Origin: Canna indica
Lineage: Eukaryota; Streptophyta; Magnoliopsida; Zingiberales; Cannaceae
Assembly: GCA_034359265.1 (NCBI GenBank)
Contig: CP136891.1
Location: 56,188,501 to 56,252,500, forward strand
Reading direction: 5' to 3'
DNA: 64,000 bases
Each line of letters opens with the position of its first letter. The first letter of the stretch is position 1. Under the pieces are notes generated by a model. It was not told where the DNA came from. It was given only the letters and a program-made list of their open reading frames with translations, and ran no database searches. This document shows, piece by piece, positions 31,812 through 43,312 of this stretch. The translations under genes were made by a program, and so were the position numbers.

Positions 31812-33414
31812 TGTTGGCCTAAGGTTTTCTACCTTGGTCTTAATCTCGGTTTTGATGATAATAAACATGGAACTAATGTTTCATTCAGAAATCTTTCAGG
31901 TTCCAAGTCGGTTAGTGCACGACGTCCCCGATCGGAGAAATCGACAAGGACGCTCGTCGGCGTTCGAGATTCTTCGGGAAGTTAGAGTTTAGGTTTAGGG
32001 TGTCTAGAATGTAATGTAATCCTCTTTATGTTGCAAAGAACTCAAAAACTAAACCCGAATCCCAAAATATGAAAACTCAGAAACCGTCTTGAAATTCACT
32101 AAGCCTAGCGAGCTCCTTGGAGTGCTATATGACCTAGACATTTTCTTGCCACAAAAAATGGCGATAATTATTCCATGGGTAGAAACTAGATAACAAGGTA
32201 TTTTTAAGGATTTTTTGGAAGCCTTTAGCCGACCCATATTTGAACCAGGAGACTAGAAAATTTCTGTTTTCCGGAAATTTGTACTAGACCCCAAAAACTA
32301 GATTTTGATTCTTAAGGATTTTGATTTTTTAGATATTTTTATTGAATCCAAATGTGGGGCAATCCTTATATAACATTTATGATTTAAATTTATGTTATAT
32401 AAGTAGACTTAGCGAAGACGGAACTAGAAAACGAGCAAACAAGCAGAAAAAAACCAAGAAGTGCAGTCTGCCTAGTTACGGTCGATCGAATGGTGCCAAA
32501 AACTGGCAGTAGCCAATTCAGTCGACCGGTCGGTCGACCGAAGTGTGCCAAAAAGTGGCAGTTTGCTTTCGGTCGACCGACCGGCCATCGACCGAATGAC
32601 GGAAATGACTAGTTTTTCGTCCGTTGAAGTGGCTGTTTCATTCCATCTCCTCAAGGCCTTTAAATAGAAGCTTGAGCCAGCCTTCCACCCTCAATCCAAC
32701 ATTCCTAGAGCCATATTTTGATGATTATTAAAGCCTCATTGAGCCACTGTTTGGTGAAACACTAGTTTGATCTCTCATCTCCTTGACATAGCCTCAAGCT
32801 TCATCGATTCATTAATTTAAGGCATCAAGAGGACTAGGGAGTTTCTTTTGGAGCTAAGTATAGTTTGATTTGTTTATTGCTCCAATTGTTATTGTATTTT
32901 CTTGATTATTTTCATTGTATACCTTTTGTGTAAACCTAGGTTGCTAGGTTTGATTGAGTTGGTGGTTGCCTTAGTGTTAAGGCTTAAATCCACCAATGTA
33001 AATGTAGTTTACTAGGATTAGTTGAGTTGTCCTTAGGTTGAGGTGGGCGAGTACTCTCGGTAGGAAGGCGGGATACTTCCGAGTGTGGAAGTGCCTTCGG
33101 TTTGAGAGCGGGGACTTTTCAGTGTAAAATCCTCATTGTAAGGAAACTAACTAATCTAGTTAAACTAGTTTGAAAATCCTAAGCGGGGTGCTTAGGTAGT
33201 GGAGTAGGCATTGGGGCCGAACCACTATAAATCATTTTGATAGTATTGGTATCTTTGTGTGTGCTAAATTGCTTTATTATTGCTTCCGCATTTAGTTGAT
33301 AAATTGCAACTTGCCTAAATAATCAAGTAAACGATTAAAATCAAAATTAGGCAAAAGACTTAGATAACACACTATTTACCCCCTCCCCCTCTAGTGTGGC
33401 CATTTCACCCAACA
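31812..33414 (+). repeat. 3' LTR of B
   Basis: 1603 bp and almost collinear with the 5' LTR. Differences include loss of part of a GAGAAATCAGA repeat, a shorter C-tract and a ~37-bp palindromic insert at 32365-32403 not present in the 5' LTR. Confidence 0.93.
32365..32403. repeat. Palindromic insert in 3' LTR of B
   Basis: CTTATATAACAT (32365-32376) and its exact complement (32392-32403) flank a TA-rich loop. The 5' LTR has only CCTATATAAGTAG at this point. Confidence 0.8.
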
Positions 33415-33538
33415 CTACCCATTAACAAGACTTTGTCCTTTTCCTTTGGAAGGTGGGACTCAGTAGTCTTCAGCATATTAAGGAGCTCGGGAAGCGAGGC
33501 ATCCAACTTGTTCATGTGGTAGTTGATTATAAACTGTG
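33415..33538 (-). pseudogene. C1 Copia gag, continued
   Basis: The minus-strand frame reads QFIINYHMNKLDASLPELLN, then MLKTTESHLPKEKDKVLLMG, and continues into SAPEKAKKHSG at 25791 once element B is ignored. This is the middle of a Copia gag (N..LPELLNML). It is cut off at 33538 by the Gypsy LTR fragment. Confidence 0.85.
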
Positions 33539-34632
33539 AAAATTTCCAGCATAACATGAAATAAAATTTGAATTTTGCAGAATTAAATTTCTAAATTTCT
33601 AACATCACAGATTCATGTCATCAGCCAATCATGCAAACAATCTCATAATTTTTATTCAATAAAAACTAGCATATATATCAAGAATCCCTAGACCAAGAAT
33701 CAAGGAAATTAAATTAATTCTTTAGCATCAAGAACATAAATTTCATATAGAACTCCAAGATGAGGTTTGCACCCAAGATTCACAAGATTTAATTATGAAA
33801 TCACAGATCTTCCCTTAAACATAAATTCCATGATATGAAATCAAAATTTAAGATCTAAGCATGGTATAGAAACCCAGAAAATCTCAAGAACACAAAAGGA
33901 TATTATTAAAATCAAGAATCTTCAAGGCGACTTCAAGAAAATTTGAAGAAAACCCGAATAGGAGGGATAAAACCACTCACATGAAAAGGGGAAAAAGATC
34001 CAAGAAGGATTTCCAATCAACGTCCTCCGGTTCCGGCTCCAAACCTCGGCGTCTCGACCCAAAGGAAGGAGAAGATAAGGCGGCGGCTCACTCCAAGCCG
34101 TCGGCTTGGAGAGAGAGAGAGAGACGAAAAGAGGGTGGATTGGCTGTAGGTGACGGCGGCTCCAAGGGAAGAAGAGGAGGAGCGACTGGCGGCTTGGGTT
34201 GTCGGCTGGCTCCTCCTTTCAGAATTGTGTGGCTCCAAAATTTGGAGCCACAACCTAGGGGAGGGGGTTTTATAATTCCTCCTCAACCCTAACCCTTCTA
34301 ACCTAAGCCCAACCCGCATCCACTTAAGCCAAGACCAACCCGCTAACCCGATAACTTAATTAAATTAATTTAGGCTTGATTAAACACACAATTAAATCAT
34401 AAGTATCTAATTAAATGCACCCACATAGGCATAATTCATACTTATCCCAACACCACAATAATTAAAATAATTCCAATTACTCAAACCTAATTTCATAAAT
34501 TTATATTTTTCTTACCCGAGCTCGCAAGCTCGCTCCGGACCATGAGTCGACTCGGCTCGACCACGAACTAGTCCGCTGGCAAACACACGCAATAGAAAAA
34601 AAAAAATTTAATTAAATATCTAGGATATTACA
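33539..34632 (-). repeat. Gypsy LTR fragment E'1 (5' part of LTR)
   Basis: The minus strand from 34632 reads TGTAATATCCTAGATATTTAA and GGACTAGTTCGTGGTCGAG, homologous to the first ~1.1 kb of LTR E. It breaks off at GGAAATTTTCA against the C1 gag. The two opposed open frames at 33981-34319 lie in its GC-rich leader and have no domain. Confidence 0.85.
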
Positions 34633-34923
34633 AAAATAATGTATCATTTAATAACGATTATCAAAGATACATTACCTAAATTGTAATCAACATAATTTCA
34701 ATTTAAAATCATATTTAAAATTCAGAATAATTAATTCCAAATTTGAAAACTCCTTTTCAAATTCAAAATTAATCTTTAAAATTTCCAAGAGAGAATTGCG
34801 GGATAATGGTCATGCAAATCCAATCCGATGAGTTATAACATTGAGCCCAATTTGGTTCACCCTATGTGTGCAACCCTGTAGGTTCACTTAACGTTAGCAG
34901 TGGGTTCAAAACTCATTTGCAAT
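34633..34923. other. 291-bp spacer between two Gypsy LTR fragments
   Basis: AT-rich, with a segment CCTGTAGGTTCACTTAACG that looks like Copia LTR sequence. There is no tRNA-Met PBS next to the LTR end at 34924 and no PPT next to 34632, so it does not look like the interior of a Gypsy element. Confidence 0.4.
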
Positions 34924-36650
34924 TGTCAGCCCCCAACTCAGGGTCACACGACCGCCCAGGGTATATGTGCCTATACCCCGCAGCCTGAATCATACACATG
35001 CTAACTCATAACAATAAATCATAGGGGAAAGAATGTAAAGAGTTTTATTATTCAAAATGAAAATCAAACCAGATTTCATAAGAAGTAAGTTTATCAGAAA
35101 TAGAAAAGTGCGAAAATAATAAATCAAAGTCCAATAGACCACTAATAAATGAAATCCGAAATAAATGACATAAATGTCCCGAAGGGACTACAATTCCAAA
35201 ATTCCAAATCACAGTGCATGACAAACTACTACAGACTCGACTACGACCTCTAGCTAGGACTGTTATGAGATCAATGTAGCTCCTTCGCCATCCAGCCATG
35301 CTAATTGCTCCAGCCCACCTCACCGGTCAGACTCTGCAAAATAAAAAACAACGACAACGGGTGAGTTCAAAAGAACTCAGTGAGCGGTTCTACCGACCCC
35401 CACGAGAAACCAACATAGAATAAATAGCATAGAAGCAAACACCTAACTCAAGAAGGAAAGGTCACAAGAGAGTGACTAGCTAACGGGCCACCTGACCACC
35501 ATGCCCGAAGGCATCCAACACCCCAATGGAGAAGACAACAGGCCTAACCTACCATGCCCTAAGGCAACAAAACATTCTAGGATAATCGGGATTGGCCCAT
35601 CCGAACTTATCCTAATATAAAGAAATTCGGGAGCAATCGGGATTGGCCCGTCTGAACTTACTCCACGAGATACGAAGGAACAATCGGGATGCGCCCGTTC
35701 GAACTTGCCTCTTTAAGATATCGCAGGGATAATCGAGATTTGCCCGTTCGAACTTACCCCTTTAAGATATCACAAGAATAATCGAGATTTGTCTGTTCGA
35801 ATTTATTCCTTAAAAGCACCTCGGGAATAATCGAGATTTGCCCGTCCGAACTTATTCCACGAGGCTATACCGAAATAATCAGGATTTGCCCATCCGAACT
35901 TGTTCCTTTAACACAAGTTGGGAATTAGCCATCCAACCTTCTGGGCCTAGCCCGCAATCCAGATCTTCAACGAGCCTCTCCGCCATTCATAAAGATATAG
36001 CGCAACATGACCTACGTCAAGTCTCTCCTACAGTGTCTTAGGGGTGTACTTATTGGGAAGCGTCTCAACACTCCAATATCCGACCCCAACTCCTAGACCC
36101 ATAATGTCATAAACCCGTGAAGTTTTATTTAGTGCATAACTTTATTTGTTGGTTCATAACAGGTTATGCTGACCATTTGCTCAATTTTAATTATGCAATT
36201 AAAATTTAGATCACCAATATTAGAATTTTATTTTAGCTTACCGTTGTGCTCGAAACTGATGTATCTAACCCGAATCTGGTCTCCATAGTGTATCATATGT
36301 TTCCAAACTATGATTTCTGATCAAAATGATAGGTTACATGGCTATATTCCGTAAACTATGCACATCACAAATAGGATTTCAAAATCATCCCTGATTTATC
36401 ATATTAGTATGAAGTTTCAGCATAATTGAGTTTCAGTATGATAAAGAATTAAATCCGGAAATTCACAGAATATAACTCCCTAATTACCATCATATCAGAT
36501 TTATAATCATCAAAATAAATCTCACATAACCATGCTTAATAAACAAGAATAACAAGCATCACAACCCTTTTTAACCAAAAACCAACCTTTATGTTCAAGA
36601 AATTAAATAAAGAACTCTCATGCCCTCAAGATTAAATTCATCTTTGAAAC
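34924..36650 (-). repeat. Gypsy LTR fragment E'2 (3' part of LTR)
   Basis: The plus strand starts TGTCAGCCCCCAACTCAGGG, the complement of the LTR E end. Homology to E continues through the GACCGGTGAGG block and ATTTGGAAACATATG-like sequence, fading near 36650. It carries its own minisatellite. Confidence 0.8.
35579..35915. repeat. ~50-bp minisatellite in E'2, 7 units
   Basis: Units begin AATCGGGATTGGCCCRTCCG or AATCGAGATTTGCCCGTTCG, at about 35581, 35632, 35687, 35727, 35776, 35823 and 35872. LTR E has a single diverged copy of this unit near 21195-21220. Confidence 0.9.
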
Positions 36651-36964
36651 ACATAATATATTTACAAAAATCACAGATTTAATATCAAAGCATGCATTTA
36701 GATTATAAGCATCAAAATTGATGATCAAATTGAATCATATAAAACAAGATAATCTACACCCACTTAGGCAATTCACCTCACTAAATTGAATAATATCATA
36801 TAAAGCATGATAATCTACGCCCCTCACTAAATTGAATAATATCAAAGCATGCATTTAGATTATAACCAAGCATGCAATCTTGTCGGCCTAGGTAATTTGA
36901 AATGATATTATCGATAATTCAAATAGATTACCGGCTACTAAATGTACTTTTAAGAAGTACTACT
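36651..36964. other. Unassigned AT-rich segment
   Basis: It holds a short direct duplication (CTCACTAAATTGAATAATATC at about 36777 and 36825) and AAGCATGCATTTAGATTATAA twice (36686 and 36844), each given to within the length limit. No gene is visible. Confidence 0.5.
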
Positions 36965-36972
36965 AAAGTACT

Positions 36973-37399
36973 TAGGGGTGTTCATGGGTCGGGTCGGGTT
37001 AGGTTTAGGAAAAAAATCGATCCGACCCGACCAAGTGTAATCGGATCGAGTCGGGTCGGGTCGGGTCGGGTCGAGTTGAAAATTTTTCACCTTTCAAACC
37101 CGACCCGACCTCGTTCGGGTCAGGTCGGGGTCGGGTTTACCCATTTAGGTAAAAAATGAGTTCGGGTTAATATATTTTTTTAAATTAAAAATAAATATTT
37201 TTTAATATAAATATTTTTAAAATAATTAAAAAATATAAATAATCGGATCATCGGATTGGATCTCGGATCATCGGATTTCAAATTCTAAAACCCGAGACCT
37301 CACCCGATTATGATCGGGTTTGGTCAAATTGTACCCAACCCGACCCAATCCAAATAGGTCGGGTCGGGTCGGATTCCTCGGGTTCAATGAACAACCCTA
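36973..37399. mobile_element. hAT-like MITE
   Basis: The 427-bp element starts TAGGGGTGTTCATGG and ends with the complement of TAGGGTTGTTCATTG. It is flanked by a perfect 8-bp TSD AAAGTACT (36965-36972 and 37400-37407). The interior is rich in GGGTC repeats and CCCGACCCGA. TIRs plus an 8-bp TSD fit the hAT superfamily. The open frame 36902-37159 that crosses its left end is not a gene. Confidence 0.9.
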
Positions 37400-37407
37400 A
37401 AAGTACT

Positions 37408-38949
37408 GCTAAAGTCCACTAGTAAACTACTGCTACTTTTACGAAGCATATTATTTAATCACTTTTTATTTTAGATTTTTTTTTCATCACAAGCTAAATT
37501 AATTAACTAGACTATATATTAAGATCAAAATAGTTAAGTTTTTATATTTGTTCTTGATTAACAACTAATTACATTTACAAGAAACTGAAATGAATAAAAG
37601 AATAATGTTATCCATTAAATTGAGAATCAACGTAAAGAAGCATCAAACCCCATATAGGTAATAGGCCCGGATAAGAAGAAATTTTGTTTGGTATCAATTA
37701 ATATTGACTTAAGCACATCAAATTAAATGTATAATTAATTAATATTGACTGCTCAATTAATGTTACCATACTAACAAAGTCATATGAAGCTTTTATAACG
37801 TCTTTAGGGACCAACACAGTAATTGAGAATTAAGGCCCTTCAACCACTTCAAATCAATACGCTTACTAAGAAACCAATTATATATTGAAAAGAAAGTACT
37901 ATATCTTTCTAATCATGTGTCTAAAAATCTTCCTAATACTCATATATAATAAATTGCTCATGATTATTGATGAAATTATAAATTATGTCATTGCGAAAGA
38001 TTAGGAAAATTTTTAGACTATTTTTTAAAAGGATATAGCAGCACTCTAAAATAAGCTAGAATAAAAATCAAAGTAGATTTCTATGTGCCAATCAATTGAC
38101 ATGATCCAATAGATCAATCCAATGTATAGAATATAAATGAGTTTTGAATCTACCAATTATAGAACGATAAATAAGAGTTTGGCGTACATGACGATATAAT
38201 AACCCCGAGTCAAAAAGAATATCAGCGCGAAGACTCTCCTTTCCCTCTCTATTTGGTGACTAGCTCTTGACAAGTATATGGTACAAAAGTAGCGTGATAG
38301 GAGAGGGGACCTAGCTAGTGCTCATACTTGTAGGCAACAAACTCATATACTCAACTCATCATAAACTGTGTGGACAAGTCAGGCCTCCAGACAAACCTCG
38401 CATCTCAAAATTTGGGCGCATTTATATATAACCCAATGAAAATCACAACCAAATGTATCAGGTTAAGCAAGCGCCTCATCGAGATCAAATTAATTAGCTA
38501 AATTGATTTAAAATAAATCCAATAACAATTAATTGTAGTTAAAATATATGCATGTACAGGAAATAATTATATATGTTCATTAAAAAAGAAAAAATGTCTG
38601 TTCAAATACTTGGGATGATTAAAGATTAAATAAATAATGATTCCAAAACTAAAAGTAATGTATAATCTACCTTTGGAGACAACATCTCTTATTAATTTGT
38701 GTCCCATGAAACTAAAAAATATGGAAATAATGGGGCATACACCCATGAATAACATAATTTCTTTCTTAATCACAAATGCCAAATAACTGTGCTAATTAAA
38801 TAATGGATTGAAATGTGGTACTGTAGTAGGAAAGTGACATGATAATGTGGGATGAAGTGTCAAATTCTCATGTCAGCATGGGTTTGATAATAAAAGGTCC
38901 AAAGAATGAATATCTAAGGACATTAATGAATATCAAGCTCCTACTAACC
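37408..38949. other. AT-rich stretch without recognisable features
   Basis: I see no conserved frame, LTR end or terminal inverted repeat here. The minus-strand frame 38567-38782 has no support. Confidence 0.5.
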
Positions 38950-40109
38950 AGTAACCAACCAAGTGTACCAAAAGACTTCATGACACCCCTGTAGAACATT
39001 CTTCTTGAGAACTACTAGGGTGAATCCTTTGGTTAACGGTTCAACAATCATGCTACCAGTGTGAATGGACTCAATCATAACATCTCTTTTTTTTTTTTAC
39101 TAGATCTCTGGCTATGAGGTATTTAACCTCGAAATGTTTGAATCTACTAAACTTTCATTGTTCTTTGAAAAGACCACAACACTATTATCACAATATATTT
39201 TGCAAGATCGCGAGGTGGAGTTAATAATACCAACTCAGATTTAGATGTTGTTTGGTTGACACAATATCAAAATGTAGATAAGTTATACTTTCTGCAAAAT
39301 GTAAGAAGTGTGTCAATCAAATAATATAAAAAAAGTATAATTTTCTGGGAAGTACAATATTATTCTAAAATTAAAATATTCTAATTTATATAAAAAAATT
39401 AAAATTTATTTATAAATTATTATTTTAACACATATATGTAAAATATAATATAATTTTTTCATATATAACTAATATAATATATAATGTATTATATAAAAAG
39501 TAATTTTTATTTGGAGTTAATATAAAAAAAATATATTTGTTCAAAACCAAATTGAAATAAATTAAATAAGTCAATAGTTTATGAATTCTCTAATCTCATG
39601 AAAACATAAATTAAATCTAGCATTAAATGCAAATGTAAGGATACGATTATCTTTTTCTTTTAAATGCAACACAAGAAGTACAATTTACCTAGATTTAGGA
39701 AGTGCAACTTTTTCATATATTCTAATATATATAAATTAAAATGTTAATTTATAAAAAGAATGATATATTGGTCATTTGTTGTATACTTCATAGGAAGTAC
39801 CCATGTCAACCAAACATGTTATGAGTGAGAAGTTACAATTCATATCAAGTAATTTTTTGTCAACCAAATATATTTATGGTACTTTCCGAGAAATATAGGT
39901 GGAAAGTTAATTCATGAGAATTAAAGCTTTCCGCAGAAATTTACTTCTCATGTCAACCAAACGAGCTCTTAAAATGCTTTCGTCACTTAATCTTACTATG
40001 TATAGAAGCATTATAACATGCTATTAACTCAGCTTAGATAGTAGAGGAAGCAGGTAAGCTCTACTGAAAGCTCTTCTAAGAAATTGCTCCTTTAGCTAAC
40101 AAGAATGAC
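38950..40109 (-). pseudogene. Copia RNase H remnant split by a DNA element
   Basis: The minus strand from 40109 reads LAKGAIS*KSF, then SSTI*AELIACYNAS. After the 39247-39966 insertion it continues, with frameshifts, through a degenerate CDN-AVV-FSKN segment, then IESIHTGSMIVEPLTKGF-like sequence and KKNVLQGCHEV. This is the Copia RNase H in the order GGAISWKS, EAEF.AC, CDN.A, AD.LTK. It is heavily mutated. Confidence 0.7.
39247..39966. mobile_element. TIR element inside the Copia remnant
   Basis: The left end GTTGTTTGGTTGACA (39247-39261) and right end TGTCAACCAAACGAGC (39951-39966) are inverted copies with one mismatch. The AT-rich ~720-bp interior has no frame and contains further inverted copies of TTTGGTTGACATG. 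The superfamily is uncertain (hAT-like ends). The TSD is not clear. Confidence 0.7.
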
Positions 40110-40509
40110 ATGCTAGTTCAGCAGGAACCGATAGAGCAAGACGAGTCTAGAGTCCCCAAGTTTGGTCGGAGTCGAAAGACTTTGGCGAGCTCTAATAGTG
40201 AGCCGACTTCTATTTGTGTGTTGAACTTTTTGTGTGTTCCGAGTATCCGACCTCGGGCGTGTTGCGATATGTGGCGACTGATCTGCCAAAACCCTTTTAT
40301 GTTGCGCTACGCAGAGTTTTCGGCTGTCCCGCTATATAAAATGAAATATAATAATTCTCTTGTATATGAGAAACTCTAATAGTGAAAAACTTTTAGTGCG
40401 ACCAAGGAAGTAGGCAATTTCGCCGAACCAAGTAAATCTTGTGTGTGTTCTCGTGTGTTTCATTTTTTTTCTTATTTCTTATCTCTTCCGCTAGATCCAT
40501 TCCCAACAG
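40110..40509 (+). repeat. Partial Copia-like LTR remnant
   Basis: The last part resembles a Copia LTR R-U5 region: AAGTAGGCAATTTCGCCGAAC, then CTTGTGTGTGTTCTCGTGTG, and an end TTCCCAACA at 40509 (each quoted in part). The open frame 40110-40379 has no domain I recognise. Confidence 0.5.
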
Positions 40510-40777
40510 GGTGGGTATACGAGTACTAGCTTGTTATGTCCTTAGCCAATGGTGAAGTAGAAAAACTCGGTGTGCTTCGGTTTCATCACTTCGCAACTTC
40601 TCAATTTCTGTACTCAATGTGGCGGTTGGGGGAGGAAAGGATGTCTTTTTCACATGCCAACCACCTGTCAACGTCTTCCCAACATTTAATTCTGACAACG
40701 GATAATTATGTCATGGAGATTTGTTCATTTTCCACTACCAAAAATATCATCTTCTATGACAGCAAAGACGGTCGCAC
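40510..40777. other. Unassigned segment, possibly CACTA-2
   Basis: It borders element A. The base composition is less AT-rich than the surroundings. If A is removed it would join CACTA-2 transposase sequence at 47668. A minus-strand stretch with a KKTSFPPP-like phrase would fit TNP2, but the match is too weak to claim. Confidence 0.3.
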
Positions 40778-43260
40778 TGTTGGCCTAAGGTTTTCAACCT
40801 TGGTCATCATCTTGATTTTGATGATAACAAACTTATTCTAATGAATTTATCAAGTGTTTGATCTTAGGTTGAGGTTACGATATGTGCGCGAAGTTCGTTC
40901 GGAGAAAAATAAGAGTTAGAAATAGAATTCATGTAAAATCTAGTGTTAGAAATAAAATTCATGTAATATGTCTCTACGTATATATCTCAAGCCTAATTGT
41001 AATATTATCCAAGTCAAGACTTGGTAACGGATCCCGGAAGCGAAGTGCGCAAGAAGAAAAATCGAAGAAACGGTCTCAGCCCAGGTTCGATCGATCGGTC
41101 GATCGACTGAATGAACCCAAAAATTGATAGTAGCCAATTCGGTCGACCGATCGGTCGACCAACTGTGGTGAAAAATTGGCAGTAGCCAATTCGGTCGACT
41201 AGTCGATCGATCGAAGTGCGCCCAAAAGCGGAAAATTGCCGCGGTCGCTTGAGCGGTCGATCAGTCGGTCGACCGACGATAGACCGGCAAGCGATCGGGC
41301 ATCGCCAACGGGCAGAAAAACACCCGTTGGATGCCCTAGCCGAGTGAGGGATTATAAATACCACTCATAAACCTCCTCCCCAGCCATTGAGAACTTCATT
41401 GAGCACATCCTTAGAGATTACAAGCCTAAAGGAGTTGATTTAAAGTCCTAATCTCCATTTCCACACTCTCAATCCCTCCTCACTTCATCAAGCTTGGTCT
41501 TCACCGAGAAATCCATACTCGAAGCCTTGAAGTGCTCGGAGGAGACGCGTTGGAGCTACATCAAGTATTTTTTTACATTTAAGCTCCATTTATATTGTTT
41601 TTATCTTTCTTTGTATCGATTTTTAGGGTAGCTTGCAAGGTGTGCGTGTAAACACCTTGGTGTCTTGTAGATTGTTGTTTTTGCTAGAGAATAAGTGTTG
41701 AGGGATAAGTCCTCACTATATTCTTAGAAAACTATCAATCTATAAAGTGTTAAGGTTAGAAATCCTTGGTGAGGAGCCAAGGTAGTGTTGGTGAAATGGC
41801 CATACTAGAGGAGGGTGAATAGTATATTTACTAATCTTTTTGCCTAAATCCGGATTAAAACATTTCTTTGGTTACTTAGTCAAATTGCAATTCATAGACT
41901 AAATGCGGAAGCAATAATAAAACAACTAAACACAAACAAAGATAATAATGCAAACACAGTTATTTATAGTGGTTCGGCCCCAATGCCTACTTCACTACCT
42001 AAGCACCCCGCTTAGGATTTCTGAACTAAATCCACTAAATTATGAGTAGCTTACAATTGAGAAATTTAATCCGAAAAGATCATACACTCACCTCGAAGAC
42101 ACTTCCACAACCGGAAGTATTCCACCTTCCTACCGAGTGAGCTTTCCCACCTTAATTCCTAAGACCTACTCCTAACTTAATTTACACAAATGGCTATACA
42201 CCTTCTACACCAAGGATACCACTTAATCACAAGACCTAACTCTATGTCTACTTACAAGTGCAAGTAACTCAATTCAAAACAAAATAAAAACACTTTAACC
42301 GCAAGAAGAGAGTAAATAGGACTTATCACAATAAGAACACATCTTCTTCTTGAGCCTAGCACCCTTGATGAGCCCTCCAATGAAGAACACTTGAAGATGA
42401 GGGATCAAGAGCTATGTTTGAAGGATTTGATCAATAAGGAGCTTGGAGGATGCTAAAGATCACTCTTTGAGGCTTGGAAGCATTAACATTTCCTAAGAAT
42501 GAGTTTGGGATGAGTATTTATAACCCCCCAAAACCAGGGTGTCGTCAACCGATGGATCGACCGCCCAAGCGACTGCGACATTCTGCCGCTTCTGGGTGCA
42601 CTTCGATTGACCGATTGGTCAATCAATTTGGCTACTGCCATTTTTCACCACATTCGGTCGACCGTTCGATCGATCGAACCTAGGCTGAATTTGATATTTT
42701 CAGCCTTCGTCTTACGCGCTTCATTTTCGGGTTTCGGCCTTCAACATGCGTCAACTTGGAGAGCTTTTCATATGTTATTTAGACTCATCCAAGACGTCTT
42801 TGGTGCACACGTAGAACTTCGAGAGATTTCCACGACGAACCCGAACGCATCAATCAATGTCCTTTCGATTTTTCGATTTCTCCAATATTTCCGATCGAGG
42901 ACATTGAGCGCTAATCGATATGAAACCTGAAAATATTTTTCAATGAAACATTAGTTCCATGTTTGTTATCATCAAAATCGAGATTAAGACCAAGGTAGAA
43001 AACTTTAGGCCAACAAGTAGTGGAGTAGGCGGTGTTGGCCGAACCACTATATATTTTGTGTTTGCATTTCTATCTTGATTGCTCAATTTGATTTTCGCTT
43101 ATGCTTAATATAATTGTGATTGCATCTAGTCGCACTAAGAACTAAGTAACTTGAATCGGGTAGTTGAGTTGATTAAAATCGGAAAAGAATTCAATTAATC
43201 ATAAAAGTAGATACACACTATTCAACCCCCCCCCCTTCTAGTGTGGGTATTCATTCAACA
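40778..43260 (+). repeat. 5' LTR of A (interrupted)
   Basis: TGTTGGCCTAAGG...TTCATTCAACA. Without the 41786-43015 insertion and one copy of the TSD it is about 1.25 kb, matching the 1214-bp 3' LTR. It has the palindrome cluster at 41085-41302 and a TATAAATA box near 41355. Confidence 0.9.
41786..43015 (-). mobile_element. Solo LTR B' inserted in the 5' LTR of A
   Basis: The plus strand runs TGTTGGTGAAATGGCC...TTTAGGCCAACA. Its complement matches the LTRs of element B. The TSD is GGTAG (41781-41785) / AGTAG (43016-43020), with one mismatch. At 1230 bp it is shorter than the B LTRs (about 1.6 kb). Frames at 42474-42930 inside it have no domain. Confidence 0.9.
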
Positions 43261-43262
43261 AT

Positions 43263-43274
43263 TGGTCTTAGAGC
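43263..43274 (+). other. Primer-binding site of A
   Basis: TGGTCTTAGAGC, a tRNA-iMet type site with two mismatches to TGGTATCAGAGC. Confidence 0.8.
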
Positions 43275-43312
43275 AAGGTTGTAGGCTTAGGTTAACCATC
43301 TAACCTACACTT

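Larger units (their letters stand above)
25792..33414 (+). mobile_element. Element B: complete pol-less Sirevirus-type retrotransposon
   Basis: Two LTRs (25792-27413 and 31812-33414), PBS, a gag-type gene and about 3 kb of non-coding DNA before the PPT. The TSD is perfect: CTACC at 25787-25791 and 33415-33419. It sits in the C1 gag, whose reading frame resumes on the far side. There is no protease, integrase or RT, so it would depend on enzymes of another element. The G-run PPT-like motifs (AAAAGGGGGAG) recur at about 31628 and 31690-31730, as in Sireviruses, which have multiple PPTs. Confidence 0.9.

Noticed and set aside
33981..34319. Opposed open frames of about 100 residues
   Set aside because: GC-rich leader of a Gypsy LTR fragment. 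No domain and both strands open.
34633..34923. Idea that E'2, this spacer and E'1 form one Gypsy element with a 291-bp interior
   Set aside because: The spacer has no tRNA-Met PBS beside the LTR end and no PPT beside the LTR start. Two separate LTR fragments is the simpler reading.
21232..35915. Regular ~50-bp repeats that might suggest a CRISPR array
   Set aside because: The whole unit is repeated without unique spacers, in plant LTRs. They are minisatellites.
36902..37159. 85-residue open frame with GSGRV repeats
   Set aside because: It crosses the left TSD of the MITE and reads its GGGTC repeats.
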